This document shows positions 25,680 through 34,293 of a DNA stretch of 64,000 nt, piece after piece; positions within the stretch are counted from its first letter, which is position 1, and every line of letters begins with the position of its first letter. The translations under genes were made by a program, and so were the position numbers. This DNA comes from Fredinandcohnia onubensis. Its GTDB lineage: Bacteria > Bacillota > Bacilli > Bacillales > Bacillaceae_L. The DNA lies in NCBI RefSeq assembly GCF_002734285.1, contig NZ_NSEA01000015.1:121034-185033 (forward strand). The letters run 5' to 3'. The notes below the pieces were generated by a model. The model made no database searches. It was not told where the DNA came from and saw only the letters and a program-made list of their open reading frames with translations.

Positions 25680-27184
25680 CGCTTCTCCTCCTGTACACAA
25701 ATTTTAAAAGGGGTTATTTTCATTCGATGCCAAAGGAGTGGTTCCGCTCGATGATCAAATTCTGTATAAATCTTCATGCCCTCAAACATTTGAAATTGGG
25801 GATATTCCTTCATTAACTTATAAAGAAGGATTTCCCTTTCATCACCTAATGACTCTTCTTTCCGATGGATGACTTGAATTTTCAGTGGCTTTTTATCAAA
25901 CATCATCCATAAATCAATTGTTTCTGATTCCTCTAACCATAAATCCTGCACCTCTAATGGTAAATCCGCTAGATCCGCTAGAGAGAACTCACGGTGTGTT
26001 TGTAAATATTGAAAAACATAGCTCCAAGCCTTAATAACAGAATCCCAGTTCGTCACGCGCTGAGTTGTGATGGATTCTTTTGGTTCCTCTTCTTCAACTA
26101 CATCAGGTTGAGGATTTTCATCGAATTCTTGTTCACCCCAAATCCAATCAAGAGGCAAAACAAACTCATTCTTCGGCGAAAATAAAGGTGAGAGAACATT
26201 TTCAATTTCATCAAAGCGATTAAAGCCTTCCTTCATGAACCAATTTTCATAAAAATGCTCTCGAAATGAAACGAGGCTGTTTTCCCAAAACAAGGAAGGG
26301 TTTTCTACTTTCAGCTTCATCTCATAGGAAATATTTTGAATAACAAGCTTTGCAAACCGATCATGCAATTGCCTTGTATGGCCAATTTTTTCCTGGAGAA
26401 GAATCAGTTCCTTCTGAATATAATCATCTTCTTCGTTCCTTCGTTTCGTTTTTTCAATCATACTTGTAATCGTACGGAAATGATTTTTTTCTTCTTCAAA
26501 TTGGTTCTCAATTTCTTCTCGATTGTCAGCCCTTTGCCATTCCTCTTCAATTAAAAGGATCTTGGGATTGTTAATCATTTCCTTTTGAAAAGAAAACTCC
26601 CTTGCCATTAAGCGGTTCACTCGTGAAATTAGGTGGTCAAGGTTTCGGGTAGCCTTTCTGAAATTCCCATTCTTAATAAGCTGCATACTATAGAGCTGCT
26701 CAATAGTAATCGAGAATTCCTCTGCCATTTCTCTGCTCATAAAGATCATTTCTTGAGCAACCTCTGTCAGCTTATAAACAATAGAGCTGCCTATCTCTAA
26801 ATTCGTATAGAGTTCATCCATTGTGACATATCGGAAGGTTTGCGTCTCCCATGAACCTCTTATTTCATCGTAATATAGCGCTTCAAATGGTTTACTAAAC
26901 TCTTCTTTTCCTTGATACAAAAGACCGCTTGTAATCCGATCGATTTGTTTTTCGTCTGCTAAAAGCTTCATTTCCTTGATTGTATCTTCAACCATATACT
27001 TAATATCAGATTTACGTCTGCTGTCATCATCATTTAATTCTCGGTAAAAGATGGTGAGGAGCACCTGCATAAGAATGGTCTGGATACGTGGCTTTAGTTC
27101 ACCTATATCCATTCCCCTACCAAGCTCAAACAGAGGATTCAAACGTTGCATTCTCTGAGCAAATCCTTCCCATGACTCGTTCAC
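25676..27184 (-). CDS. jetA: Wadjet system protein JetA (MukF-like kleisin)
   Basis: About 502 residues, mostly helical, with several EE/K-rich coiled-coil stretches in the middle (about 200-280) and a C-terminal winged-helix-like part. It resembles the DUF5716 group of JetA proteins rather than the DUF3375 JetA of type I Wadjet. It should act as the kleisin joining the two JetC heads. The GTG at 27184 is preferred: GGAGGAG is 6 nt upstream and GTGA overlaps the jetD stop; in-frame ATGs at 27199 and 27190 overlap that site. Subtype (II or III) cannot be fixed without comparison. Confidence 0.85.
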   Translation of the reverse strand: MNESWEGFAQRMQRLNPLFELGRGMDIGELKPRIQTILMQVLLTIFYRELNDDDSRRKSDIKYMVEDTIKEMKLLADEKQIDRITSGLLYQGKEEFSKPFEALYYDEIRGSWETQTFRYVTMDELYTNLEIGSSIVYKLTEVAQEMIFMSREMAEEFSITIEQLYSMQLIKNGNFRKATRNLDHLISRVNRLMAREFSFQKEMINNPKILLIEEEWQRADNREEIENQFEEEKNHFRTITSMIEKTKRRNEEDDYIQKELILLQEKIGHTRQLHDRFAKLVIQNISYEMKLKVENPSLFWENSLVSFREHFYENWFMKEGFNRFDEIENVLSPLFSPKNEFVLPLDWIWGEQEFDENPQPDVVEEEEPKESITTQRVTNWDSVIKAWSYVFQYLQTHREFSLADLADLPLEVQDLWLEESETIDLWMMFDKKPLKIQVIHRKEESLGDEREILLYKLMKEYPQFQMFEGMKIYTEFDHRAEPLLWHRMKITPFKICVQEEKR

Positions 27185-28248
27185 ATCCATCTCCTCCATG
27201 TTTCGCTTGTTAGTACTTCCTGTGGAATCCGTTTATTTTCTTCCCATAATTGGAGTAATAGTACTTGCTCCTCCTCGGTAAACCATTGAAAAAATGCATC
27301 ACGGTATTTAAGGTTTTGTGATTGCCCTTGTTTTTGGTCATTCTTTTGTTCGAAACAATCGAGCATTTTGCGGTAAATTTTCAAGGCTGGCTGAATCGAG
27401 CAATCCGGATATTTTTCAATCAGCCTGATGAGGATTCCGTACCCTGCCGCGTCTAAATCGCCTGCATAATAGAATAAATACGGCTTTGATGGAAACATTC
27501 GAAAAAAATAGGAAAAACTCCGTTCAATTTTCGTTCCTTCACCATAAATAATGAGTTCTGGTTCATAATCTAGTTGATTAGCTTCCAATAGCTTAATGGA
27601 TGTATGAAAGAATGATAGATTTTCAACAATGAGGACCCTTCGAATATCATGTATTTCTTTTCCTTGCTTCATCCAAAAGACAAAAGGCTCCCCGTAATTC
27701 ACCACTTTCAGCTGGTCTTCAGATATTCCGATTCTCGCTAAAAAGCCTTTTCCCTCTGGGAAACTATCAGAGTCCAATAAAAATTTTTCATGTCCAAAGA
27801 GTTCCAGGCTTCTTTCCTCAACGGATACAATTTCCCGTTCTGGAATAGACTTTAAAAATGAATATACATTTTGGATTCGCATCCATTCCTCTTTCGTTTG
27901 CCATTCAGGATGACGCTCATAGAAGGAAAAATCGAATAAATCACTTACTTTCATCATTTCCAGACGATCCCATTTGTCTTCCTGTACCTTTATATTCACC
28001 CAGTAGTATAAGGAAAGTGCTGGTGTTCTTCCATTGTATTGTTTATTTAGAATCGGCGTCAGTACCCCTTCAGTTTGCAATGCTTCTATTGATTGATAGA
28101 ACAATGAATACCCGTCCATATCAAAATAATCATCCATAAGCTTACGTAGCTGAAGCTCTAAATCATTTATATTAATCTTCTTTTTCTGCTTCGGGTGCTG
28201 AATATCCTCGATAAACCCTCTCACCCTTGCTTCAATGATATTGATCAT
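27181..28248 (-). CDS. jetD: Wadjet system nuclease JetD (Toprim domain)
   Basis: About 355 residues. The N-terminal half carries winged-helix-like features; the C-terminal half has a DUF2220/Toprim domain with the conserved glutamate in VLIVENLSFF near 208-217 and the DxD motif in YYAGDLDAAGYGI near 265-277. In Wadjet, JetD is the endonuclease that cuts plasmid DNA after loop extrusion stalls. It is the first gene of this operon, whereas type I systems place jetD last. AGGTG precedes the ATG at 28248; a GTG at 28254 overlaps that site. The operon promoter is probably near TATAAT at about 28316. Confidence 0.88.
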   Translation of the reverse strand: MINIIEARVRGFIEDIQHPKQKKKININDLELQLRKLMDDYFDMDGYSLFYQSIEALQTEGVLTPILNKQYNGRTPALSLYYWVNIKVQEDKWDRLEMMKVSDLFDFSFYERHPEWQTKEEWMRIQNVYSFLKSIPEREIVSVEERSLELFGHEKFLLDSDSFPEGKGFLARIGISEDQLKVVNYGEPFVFWMKQGKEIHDIRRVLIVENLSFFHTSIKLLEANQLDYEPELIIYGEGTKIERSFSYFFRMFPSKPYLFYYAGDLDAAGYGILIRLIEKYPDCSIQPALKIYRKMLDCFEQKNDQKQGQSQNLKYRDAFFQWFTEEEQVLLLQLWEENKRIPQEVLTSETWRRWM

Positions 28249-28423
28249 ACTCACCTACTTGTATCTTCTTTTTCCTTGATAATTGGACCTTTTATATAAA
28301 AAGGATATCTTTTAATTATAAACTAGTTATTTAAGAGGAGGTAAATGGATTTTTCATCCAGTATCTTCATGCCTTCCATTGTCAAGTTTTAATTGTTTAT
28401 CATATTGTTCAATAAAATAAAAA

Positions 28424-28470
28424 AACCATCCTAACTGTTATGCTAATGGCATATCGCAGTTAGGATGGTT
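28424..28470 (-). terminator. Intrinsic terminator after the propeller protein gene
   Basis: AACCATCCTAACTG/CAGTTAGGATGGTT stem with a T run on the reverse strand. Confidence 0.85.
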
Positions 28471-28477
28471 CTGCTTT

Positions 28478-30703
28478 TTATATTTCGATTGAATCGAGGA
28501 TTTTTTGCAATTTAATAGATATATGTTCGGCTATATCTGTTTCTTTAGCATTCTCAAATTGTTTGATCGCATCTTGTAAATGTTTTAAAGCTTGTTCTTT
28601 TCTACCCATGTCGCGATGATGAACGGCTGAAGTTAACGAGTTAGACAATTGCATACTTAATGAGTTTGTAATCTCTCCCGTACTTGCATGCTTTTTAATG
28701 AATTTCAGTGCAGATTTTAACGTTTCAGCTACTTCAATTTTCATTAAATTGGCTTTGTCGGCATAATAAATATTTCCATCATCACCAATGGTCATCAACT
28801 CAGTTTCAGCAAGTGTTTCATGCTCCAATGATTCAGGGTCAATGACAGTTAGTTTTCCGGCAAGAGTTGTGTACATCAGTCCGTCCTCACTCCAGCGTAT
28901 ATGAATGGGTCTCCATCTTCCATAATCTTTTACTTCAGGATAAACGTTTTTACTCTTCACAATTTCTAAGCTTTCAGGATCCATTGCAAAGATTGTTCCA
29001 CCCGCTGCTGACCATAATAATCCGTCAGGTCCCAGACTCATTCCACTAATCAGCTTCGGTTGAACGGTAACACCTGGTATTTCCGGAACAAACTCCGTAA
29101 TTTTTTCACCTTTTTCTATATCCCATACGAATATTTTAGCTGCAGGCTCAGTTGGGTCTATTCCTAATCCCCCAGCAACGGTCGTTGAACCATATAGCTT
29201 TCCATTTACTTCTTCCAACCCTGCAATAGCTTGATTATGGACAACATTTTCATACACGACTGGATCTTTTGCACCGGTAGGATCAAGTACTGTTAATGAA
29301 CCTCCCAAATGGCCATAATCCGGTATGGTACCAATATATAATTGATCGTTGACTGCAGACATTATAAATGGTCTGTCCTGATTAGGAATATCATAAATTT
29401 GTTTAGCAGAGAGTGCTGGGTTGGTAGGATCCATTTCAAAAATGGTAGCACCTGGATAAACCCCAAAATACATTTTGTTGCCAAGGGGTACCATACCTTC
29501 TGCTTGCCCCAAGGTGAAGTTTTTGTACTCATTTGTTTCGGGATTATACACTGCACCCTTTCCTCCTGGATAACCGCTTAAATATAAATTACCTTCGGGA
29601 CCTTTCTCCAACGTTTGTATAGGAATTGGATTACCGACAATTGGATATTGAATGGTTTTTACTTTTTTGGTTTGTAAATTAAAATAACTGACTTGGCCAC
29701 CAAATTGAACGGTAACTAATGATTGTCCAGGTAAGTCAGGATCATTTTCAACTTCAACCCAAGTTGTATTACGTAAGAAGGTTCCAAACACGACTCCTGT
29801 ATCAACCGCTTCTAGGGTATCCAGGTCTACCTCCTTTAATCTACTACCTTGCAAGAAGTAGACTTTATTGCTTCCTGGAAGGCCTTGTATCAGACGTAAC
29901 CCTTTATTGTTTGTATAGTATTTGTCACTCCATTGACCTGTTTCTGTATCATAAAAGAGAAGTGTATTACTACCACCGCCAACGCCAGCTATGATATACT
30001 TTCCTGCTGCGTCTAATTGCCAAACACTGCTTCCAGGTACAACATGATCTGGTACCTCTATTGATTCATACTCACCTGATTCCACATTCAATTTCACGAT
30101 CCGATTGTCAACACCGATACCTACATATAAATAGCCATTGTGATATGCCGTGGATCGCGAATAACTTTGTCCCGGAGCAACAGTACCATAGTCCCTCATC
30201 TCCCCGGTATTTGGATCATATCGGCCGGCTTTTGCATTCGGGTATGAACCAAAATAAACCCGGCCCTGTTCATCATAGGATAAACCGTATACAACACTTT
30301 CTCCTATACTCCCAACATTTTTTACTTCCTGTGTATCTGGGGAATATTCATAAAGATACCCATTTCCCCCAATATAGACGTTGCCATTTGGTACCGTAAT
30401 ATGTGTCCAAACTGCACCCGTTCCTTCTAAAGGATATGTCCTAACTACTTCCTGGCTTTCAAGATCGATAACCTGAAAAATAGCTGGGTCTCCACTAGCA
30501 GTTGTATACATCATATCTCTTCCATTTTCAGTACCATAGGTAGAATCATAGATTGCGATACTTTGAATAGTAGACCCCAAATTTATAGGATCTTTAAATC
30601 TTTTTTCTACTTCTGCATGAACGGGCAAACTATAGAGTAGAGAAGAAACAATTAACACACCTACAGCTAATAAAATCCCAAAACCCTTTGTAAACGCTCT
30701 CAT
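28478..30703 (-). CDS. Secreted beta-propeller protein with C-terminal FIMAH-like helical domain
   Basis: A 741-residue protein with a classical signal peptide (MRAFTKGFGILLAVGVLIVS, cleavage after VHA). Residues 40-650 contain many propeller-like blades with recurring SYDEQGRVYFGSYPNA, LYVGIGVD and YDPNTGEM-type motifs, suggesting a YncE/WD-like sugar or ligand-binding propeller at the cell surface. The last 75 residues form a helical hairpin region (FIKKHASTGEI, then LHRDMGRKEQALKHL-like) that resembles the FIMAH domain found at the end of Bacillus secreted proteins. The ligand is unknown. No operon partner; upstream 30704-31324 has no gene. Confidence 0.75.
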   Translation of the reverse strand: MRAFTKGFGILLAVGVLIVSSLLYSLPVHAEVEKRFKDPINLGSTIQSIAIYDSTYGTENGRDMMYTTASGDPAIFQVIDLESQEVVRTYPLEGTGAVWTHITVPNGNVYIGGNGYLYEYSPDTQEVKNVGSIGESVVYGLSYDEQGRVYFGSYPNAKAGRYDPNTGEMRDYGTVAPGQSYSRSTAYHNGYLYVGIGVDNRIVKLNVESGEYESIEVPDHVVPGSSVWQLDAAGKYIIAGVGGGSNTLLFYDTETGQWSDKYYTNNKGLRLIQGLPGSNKVYFLQGSRLKEVDLDTLEAVDTGVVFGTFLRNTTWVEVENDPDLPGQSLVTVQFGGQVSYFNLQTKKVKTIQYPIVGNPIPIQTLEKGPEGNLYLSGYPGGKGAVYNPETNEYKNFTLGQAEGMVPLGNKMYFGVYPGATIFEMDPTNPALSAKQIYDIPNQDRPFIMSAVNDQLYIGTIPDYGHLGGSLTVLDPTGAKDPVVYENVVHNQAIAGLEEVNGKLYGSTTVAGGLGIDPTEPAAKIFVWDIEKGEKITEFVPEIPGVTVQPKLISGMSLGPDGLLWSAAGGTIFAMDPESLEIVKSKNVYPEVKDYGRWRPIHIRWSEDGLMYTTLAGKLTVIDPESLEHETLAETELMTIGDDGNIYYADKANLMKIEVAETLKSALKFIKKHASTGEITNSLSMQLSNSLTSAVHHRDMGRKEQALKHLQDAIKQFENAKETDIAEHISIKLQKILDSIEI

Positions 30704-31018
30704 TTTATTCGCTCCTTTTTATTAAAGTTTTTATTATATGTCGGTTACTAAGATCCCTCCCTCTTTTTGGTATATTTTAAGGGTAACAAATCTAAAATTA
30801 TGTGGGTATGACGATAAATAGCCCAAAAATAAGACAGGAATATAGTCTTAGGGAAATATTCGGAACACGAAGACTCAACGTCTTTTTATAGTTCTTATGA
30901 ACCGCTACCAAACAACTGTTACGAATTACTTTACTTTCTTGATTACGGTAACGGATATAATTATCAATTGATACTTAATTTTAGGTTCTTTTTAAGTTTA
31001 ATGTTGATATTAATTATA

Positions 31019-31054
31019 AAAATGGAACCTCCACAAATTAGGAAGTTCCATTTT
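31019..31054. terminator. Hairpin in the 620-base gap before yabR
   Basis: AAAATGGAAC/GTTCCATTTT stem flanked by A and T tracts, able to terminate in either direction. It is the only strong structure in the gap 30704-31324; a weaker AAGAC/GTCTT stem lies at about 30869. No gene is visible there. Confidence 0.55.
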
Positions 31055-31324
31055 ATAACATTGGCTGTTTGACTAAAGCACCTTTTACTTTAAGTACATT
31101 CTTTCACAATATCAATAGAGTAAAGTCTATTGATACATAATCAAATCACCTTTAAATAAGACTTCGTAATGTCTCATAAGACTTGTATCAAAATGCTTCG
31201 CGTGTAAATCCGATTTCCTATGCTTTCTCTTAGAAAAATAAAAGCAAAATAAATCCAATAGATATTATTTCTCAATTTGCTATAATGAAACGATGGTAAC
31301 ATTATTGAGGAGGAATATTTTTTT

Positions 31325-31774
31325 ATGGCAGTAGAAGTTGGAAGTAAGGTACAAGGTAAAGTAACAGGCATCACTAATTTTGGAGCATTCGTTGAATTAC
31401 CAGAAGGAGTAACAGGTCTTGTGCATATCAGCGAAGTAGCAGATAGCTATGTAAAAGACGTTAATGACCATCTCAAAGTAGGCGATCAGGTTGAAGTAAA
31501 AGTGATTAGTGAGAAGGAAGGGAAAATTGCTTTATCCATCAAAAAAGCTATAGAAAGACCCAATGAACAAACCTCCACTTATTCAAAACGTCCATCGCGA
31601 CCTGGAAGACCTAACAGCCATTCCAAAGATTTTCGTTCTAAAGGAAATTTCAAACCAAAAGAAAGTTTTGAAGATAAAATGACAAGTTTTTTAAAGGCTA
31701 GTGAAGAAAATTTATCAACACTCAAACGTAGCACCGAATCAAAGCGTGGTGGTAGAGGCGGTAGACGCGGATAA
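31325..31774 (+). CDS. yabR: S1-domain RNA-binding protein YabR
   Basis: A 149-residue protein. Residues 4-75 are a single S1/OB domain (GSKVQGKVTGITNFGAFVEL, GLVHISEVADSYVKD, VGDQVEVKV), followed by a basic, disordered linker and the C-terminal signature FEDKMTSFLK with a Gly/Arg-rich tail, which matches B. subtilis YabR, a ribosome-associated S1 protein. The linker is longer than in B. subtilis. GGAGGAAT precedes the ATG and TATAAT lies at 31281-31286. In B. subtilis it sits near divIC; here it is alone with its own terminator, so it has been relocated. Confidence 0.9.
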   Translation: MAVEVGSKVQGKVTGITNFGAFVELPEGVTGLVHISEVADSYVKDVNDHLKVGDQVEVKVISEKEGKIALSIKKAIERPNEQTSTYSKRPSRPGRPNSHSKDFRSKGNFKPKESFEDKMTSFLKASEENLSTLKRSTESKRGGRGGRRG

Positions 31775-31857
31775 TCTAGATTTGTTTTGTCATTAAGATC
31801 ATATAGGGGTAGCGTCAGGATGGTGCGGATTTACAACGTTAAGAATTTGCCCATCAT

Positions 31858-31915
31858 AAAAACCTCAATTTTATCTATGAGATACAAAGATATAAAATTG
31901 AGGTTTTTATTTTTA
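31858..31915 (+). terminator. Intrinsic terminator after yabR
   Basis: AAAACCTCAATTTTAT/ATAAAATTGAGGTTTT stem followed by T residues. Confidence 0.88.
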
Positions 31916-32007
31916 CTAAAGCTACCCTTTAGTTGAAATACAATACCTCACAAAGTTATATTTTGATTGTATTTGGATGGGTTTATTTGAATTAGAGAGT
32001 GTCACAA

Positions 32008-32223
32008 TTAGCTACTTTTCTTCCTTTCTTCTATGTGTAATGTAATAAACAATAAAAGAAAAATGATTCCTAAAACAAGTGGGAAAAAGGTTAATATCCA
32101 AGATAATGTAGATATTTCTCCACTTCCAATTGGACCAACTTTTGTGGTCTTTATTTGATATATAGTGAAAATAAATAACGATATATTGAAAATTGAAGCT
32201 ATAAAAAACACATTTTTTCTCAC
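32008..32223 (-). CDS. Small two-helix membrane protein
   Basis: A 71-residue protein with two hydrophobic segments (residues about 4-22 and 42-62), an exposed loop and a charged tail (EERKKSS). The GTG start at 32223 is preceded by GAGGTGAGG. I do not recognise a family. An overlapping frame starting at 32233 has no comparable binding site and gives a Cys/Tyr/His-rich product, so this frame is preferred. No operon partner; role unknown. Confidence 0.55.
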   Translation of the reverse strand: MRKNVFFIASIFNISLFIFTIYQIKTTKVGPIGSGEISTLSWILTFFPLVLGIIFLLLFITLHIEERKKSS

Positions 32224-32379
32224 TTTTCCTCACCTCTAATGAAAAACATATGTAAATTAAAATAAGCGATAATCCTTCTTGGATAACGCACCCGTTTACT
32301 TAGTAGAACAGTTCCTGTCGAGGAAGATACAGTAAGAGGCATTGACAGTGACAGTTAAATAAGTAGTGAATAATAATTT

Positions 32380-32430
32380 AGGGCACCACAATACGACCTC
32401 TGAATCAAACTACTCATTCTGTGATGCCCT
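32380..32430. repeat. Inverted repeat AGGGCACCACA / TGTGATGCCCT
   Basis: An 11-bp imperfect stem around a 29-nt loop in the gap before the mifM-like leader. It could be a terminator-like hairpin or a trace of a mobile element; no further support. Confidence 0.4.
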
Positions 32431-32515
32431 CACTTCCATAATTTAATTTTGTGAGATTAACTGTATTCATGTATAGTAAAAGTATTCGCTAACGTAATTG
32501 AGAGGTGAGAATCCT

Positions 32516-32812
32516 TTGTTGTTTGATTTATTTTTACTTGATCCGGAATTATATACTCATATGGCACTTAACGTTAGTATTTGTATAGGGCTAACGTTAC
32601 TGATGCTGACTACACAAAGGGTTCATATTGGTTTTGGTTCACCGTTTTCCAATTTTACAGATAAGCAGAATTGTGAAGATAAGCGCTTTGATGGTAACAG
32701 GAGTCTTTTAATCCAGTACCTTATCTCGAGGAGAATTACAAAGTCGATCCGTAATAAAATGGCTACAAGTGATGATTCTGATGGTGTTGTTTCCTTCTAT
32801 CTTAACAGTTAA
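32516..32812 (+). CDS. mifM: MifM-like nascent-chain sensor (leader peptide of yidC2)
   Basis: A 98-residue protein directly upstream of yidC2, as MifM is in B. subtilis (95 residues). It has an N-terminal membrane helix (THMALNVSICIGLTLLML) and a C-terminal segment RRITKSIRNKM followed by acidic DDSDG, matching in layout the MifM arrest region (an RIT..IR motif and then an acidic cluster). In B. subtilis, ribosomes stall at these acidic residues unless the chain is inserted into the membrane by SpoIIIJ, and stalling exposes the yidC2 ribosome binding site. The TTG start at 32516 is chosen from AGAGGTGAG 6 nt upstream; a TTG at 32498 precedes it. Sequence similarity to MifM is judged by eye. 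Confidence 0.75.
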   Translation: MLFDLFLLDPELYTHMALNVSICIGLTLLMLTTQRVHIGFGSPFSNFTDKQNCEDKRFDGNRSLLIQYLISRRITKSIRNKMATSDDSDGVVSFYLNS

Positions 32813-32835
32813 GTCTAACTTTTTAGGAGGAAACA
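32788..32835 (+). promoter_or_regulatory. Hairpin sequestering the yidC2 ribosome binding site
   Basis: GTTTCCTTCT at 32789-32798, inside the last codons of the mifM-like gene, pairs over all ten bases (one G-U) with AGGAGGAAAC at 32825-32834; flanking T/A bases extend it to 12 pairs. An inner CTTAA/TTAAG stem fills the loop. The upstream arm starts directly after the acidic DDSDG codons, so a ribosome stalled there would cover it and free the AGGAGG. Confidence 0.8.
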
Positions 32836-33626
32836 TGAAACAGAATCACACTTTTACTAAATTCATTGTCCTATTATCTATCCTCACTGCATTCCTTTCT
32901 GGATGTGGAATTCAGTCAAGTGAGGGTAATGAAGGGTTTTTCCACAATTTTTTAGTGGAACCAATAACAAAACTCATAAATTTTATCGCAAATACGTTTG
33001 ATGGTAGTTACGGAGTGGCTATTATTATTGTCACTATATTAATTCGATTGATTATGATGCCATCCATGTTAAAACAGTATAAAAATCAATCGGTGATGAA
33101 AGAAAAGATGGGATTACTTAAGCCAGAAATGGAAATGATTCAGGAAAAAATCAAGACTGAAACAGATCCGAAAAAGAAGCAAGAATTGCAAACTGAATTG
33201 ATGGGGCTTTATCGAAAGCATGGAATTAACCCACTTAATATGGGATGTTTGCCACTTCTCATTCAAATGCCTATCTTAACTGGACTTTATTATGCCATTC
33301 GTGGGTCAGCAGAAATCACTCACCACACTTTTTTATGGTTTAGTCTAGGACAACCCGATTTACTGTTAACCATTATTGCGGGTGTAATTTATTACACTCA
33401 ATTTAGAATCTCACAGTTAAATATGGCGCAAAGCCAACAACAACAAATGAAATTTATGGGATTATTATCACCCATTATGATTGTTGTCATTTCATATAAT
33501 GCTCCAGCTGCACTGCCACTTTACTGGACAGTAGGCGGTATTTTTCTGACAATCCAATCATTTATCGGTTATCGACTTTATCGAAACCAAAAGCTCGAGC
33601 CGTTAGTAGAAAATAAACAAATGTAA
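32835..33626 (+). CDS. yidC2: Membrane protein insertase YidC2 (OxaA2)
   Basis: A 263-residue lipoprotein with signal peptide and lipobox LSGC (Cys24), five membrane helices and the conserved insertase arginine region (YGVAIIIVTILIRLIMM). A cytoplasmic coiled loop follows (EKMGLLKPEMEMIQEKIK), then GCLPLLIQMPILTGLYYA. It inserts proteins into the membrane with or after Sec; in Bacillus it is the inducible paralogue made when SpoIIIJ fails. The ATG at 32835 has AGGAGG 4 nt upstream. Expression is probably controlled by the mifM-like leader and hairpin. Confidence 0.93.
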   Translation: MKQNHTFTKFIVLLSILTAFLSGCGIQSSEGNEGFFHNFLVEPITKLINFIANTFDGSYGVAIIIVTILIRLIMMPSMLKQYKNQSVMKEKMGLLKPEMEMIQEKIKTETDPKKKQELQTELMGLYRKHGINPLNMGCLPLLIQMPILTGLYYAIRGSAEITHHTFLWFSLGQPDLLLTIIAGVIYYTQFRISQLNMAQSQQQQMKFMGLLSPIMIVVISYNAPAALPLYWTVGGIFLTIQSFIGYRLYRNQKLEPLVENKQM

Positions 33627-33637
33627 ACAAATAAAAA

Positions 33638-33688
33638 ATAGGGCCTGACCCCAGCGTAACACTACTTTCCGCCGGGGCCAGGCCCTAT
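33638..33688. terminator. GC-rich bidirectional hairpin between yidC2 and ybcF
   Basis: Stem TAGGGCCTGACCCC with GGGGCCAGGCCCTA; third member of the GGGCCTG hairpin family (13788, 19497). It lies between convergent genes and probably terminates both. Confidence 0.7.
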
Positions 33689-33729
33689 CTAATTCTATTA
33701 GAAGGTATAATAATTGCCTAATTAAGGTC

Positions 33730-34233
33730 TTATTGTTGATTAACAGTTGCAACTTCTACATTTTTATTTACCACTAAGCTATGAATTTTAACATCAGATG
33801 GTACTAATGGATGATGGCGAATTTTTTCAACACTCTTTTTGATACTTTCTGCGACATTTCTACTTCCCTCTAACCAGTCACTTACACTAGCATCAACGAA
33901 TTCTGGGTTCACATTTTTAAAAAGATACTCTACTGTTTTTAGCTTATCATTCATATCATTATTTACTGATGTCAATTTCAGTTGGCTTTGGGCATCATCT
34001 AAAACGTTCCTCTTGCCAGTAGTACCAACTACAAATATCTCCTCAACATTTTCCTGATAGATGGCAAGGATGATTGATCTCATTATTTCTCCAAAAGGGT
34101 GAGAAATGATTGGGCCATAGCTTTGTATCATTAACATATTTTCAGGTTGGACGTTCGTCTCTTCTTGTAGAATAGGCTCCAATCCAGATTCCATGTCCGT
34201 TATAAATAATGTCTTTTTTCTTGTTTTATCCAT
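33730..34233 (-). CDS. ybcF: YbcF-type carbonic anhydrase-like protein
   Basis: A 167-residue protein with the outline of a beta-carbonic anhydrase (GLEPILQEE, then MRSIILAIYQENVEEIFVVGTTG), in the position of B. subtilis ybcF next to dabAB. The usual zinc ligands of beta-carbonic anhydrases (Cys, and the HxxC motif) are not visible: the HxxCG-like site reads VVGTTG. It is probably catalytically inactive on its own and may regulate or scaffold the Dab pump. The ATG at 34233 is preceded by AAAGGGTG; a GTG at 34242 is rejected for lack of a site. It lies 60 nt after dabA in the same direction. Confidence 0.75.
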   Translation of the reverse strand: MDKTRKKTLFITDMESGLEPILQEETNVQPENMLMIQSYGPIISHPFGEIMRSIILAIYQENVEEIFVVGTTGKRNVLDDAQSQLKLTSVNNDMNDKLKTVEYLFKNVNPEFVDASVSDWLEGSRNVAESIKKSVEKIRHHPLVPSDVKIHSLVVNKNVEVATVNQQ

Positions 34234-34293
34234 ACAGCACACCCTTTCATATTGATAATTTGTTTAAAGACAGTAGTTTCATAAATTTCAATT

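Noticed and set aside
28344..28388. A 14-codon peptide with GAGGAGG before it
   Set aside because: The spacing to ATG is short, there is no downstream gene on that strand to regulate, and no promoter is evident.
32012..32233. Alternative 73-codon frame overlapping the small membrane protein
   Set aside because: The binding site spacing favours the other frame, which gives two clean membrane helices.
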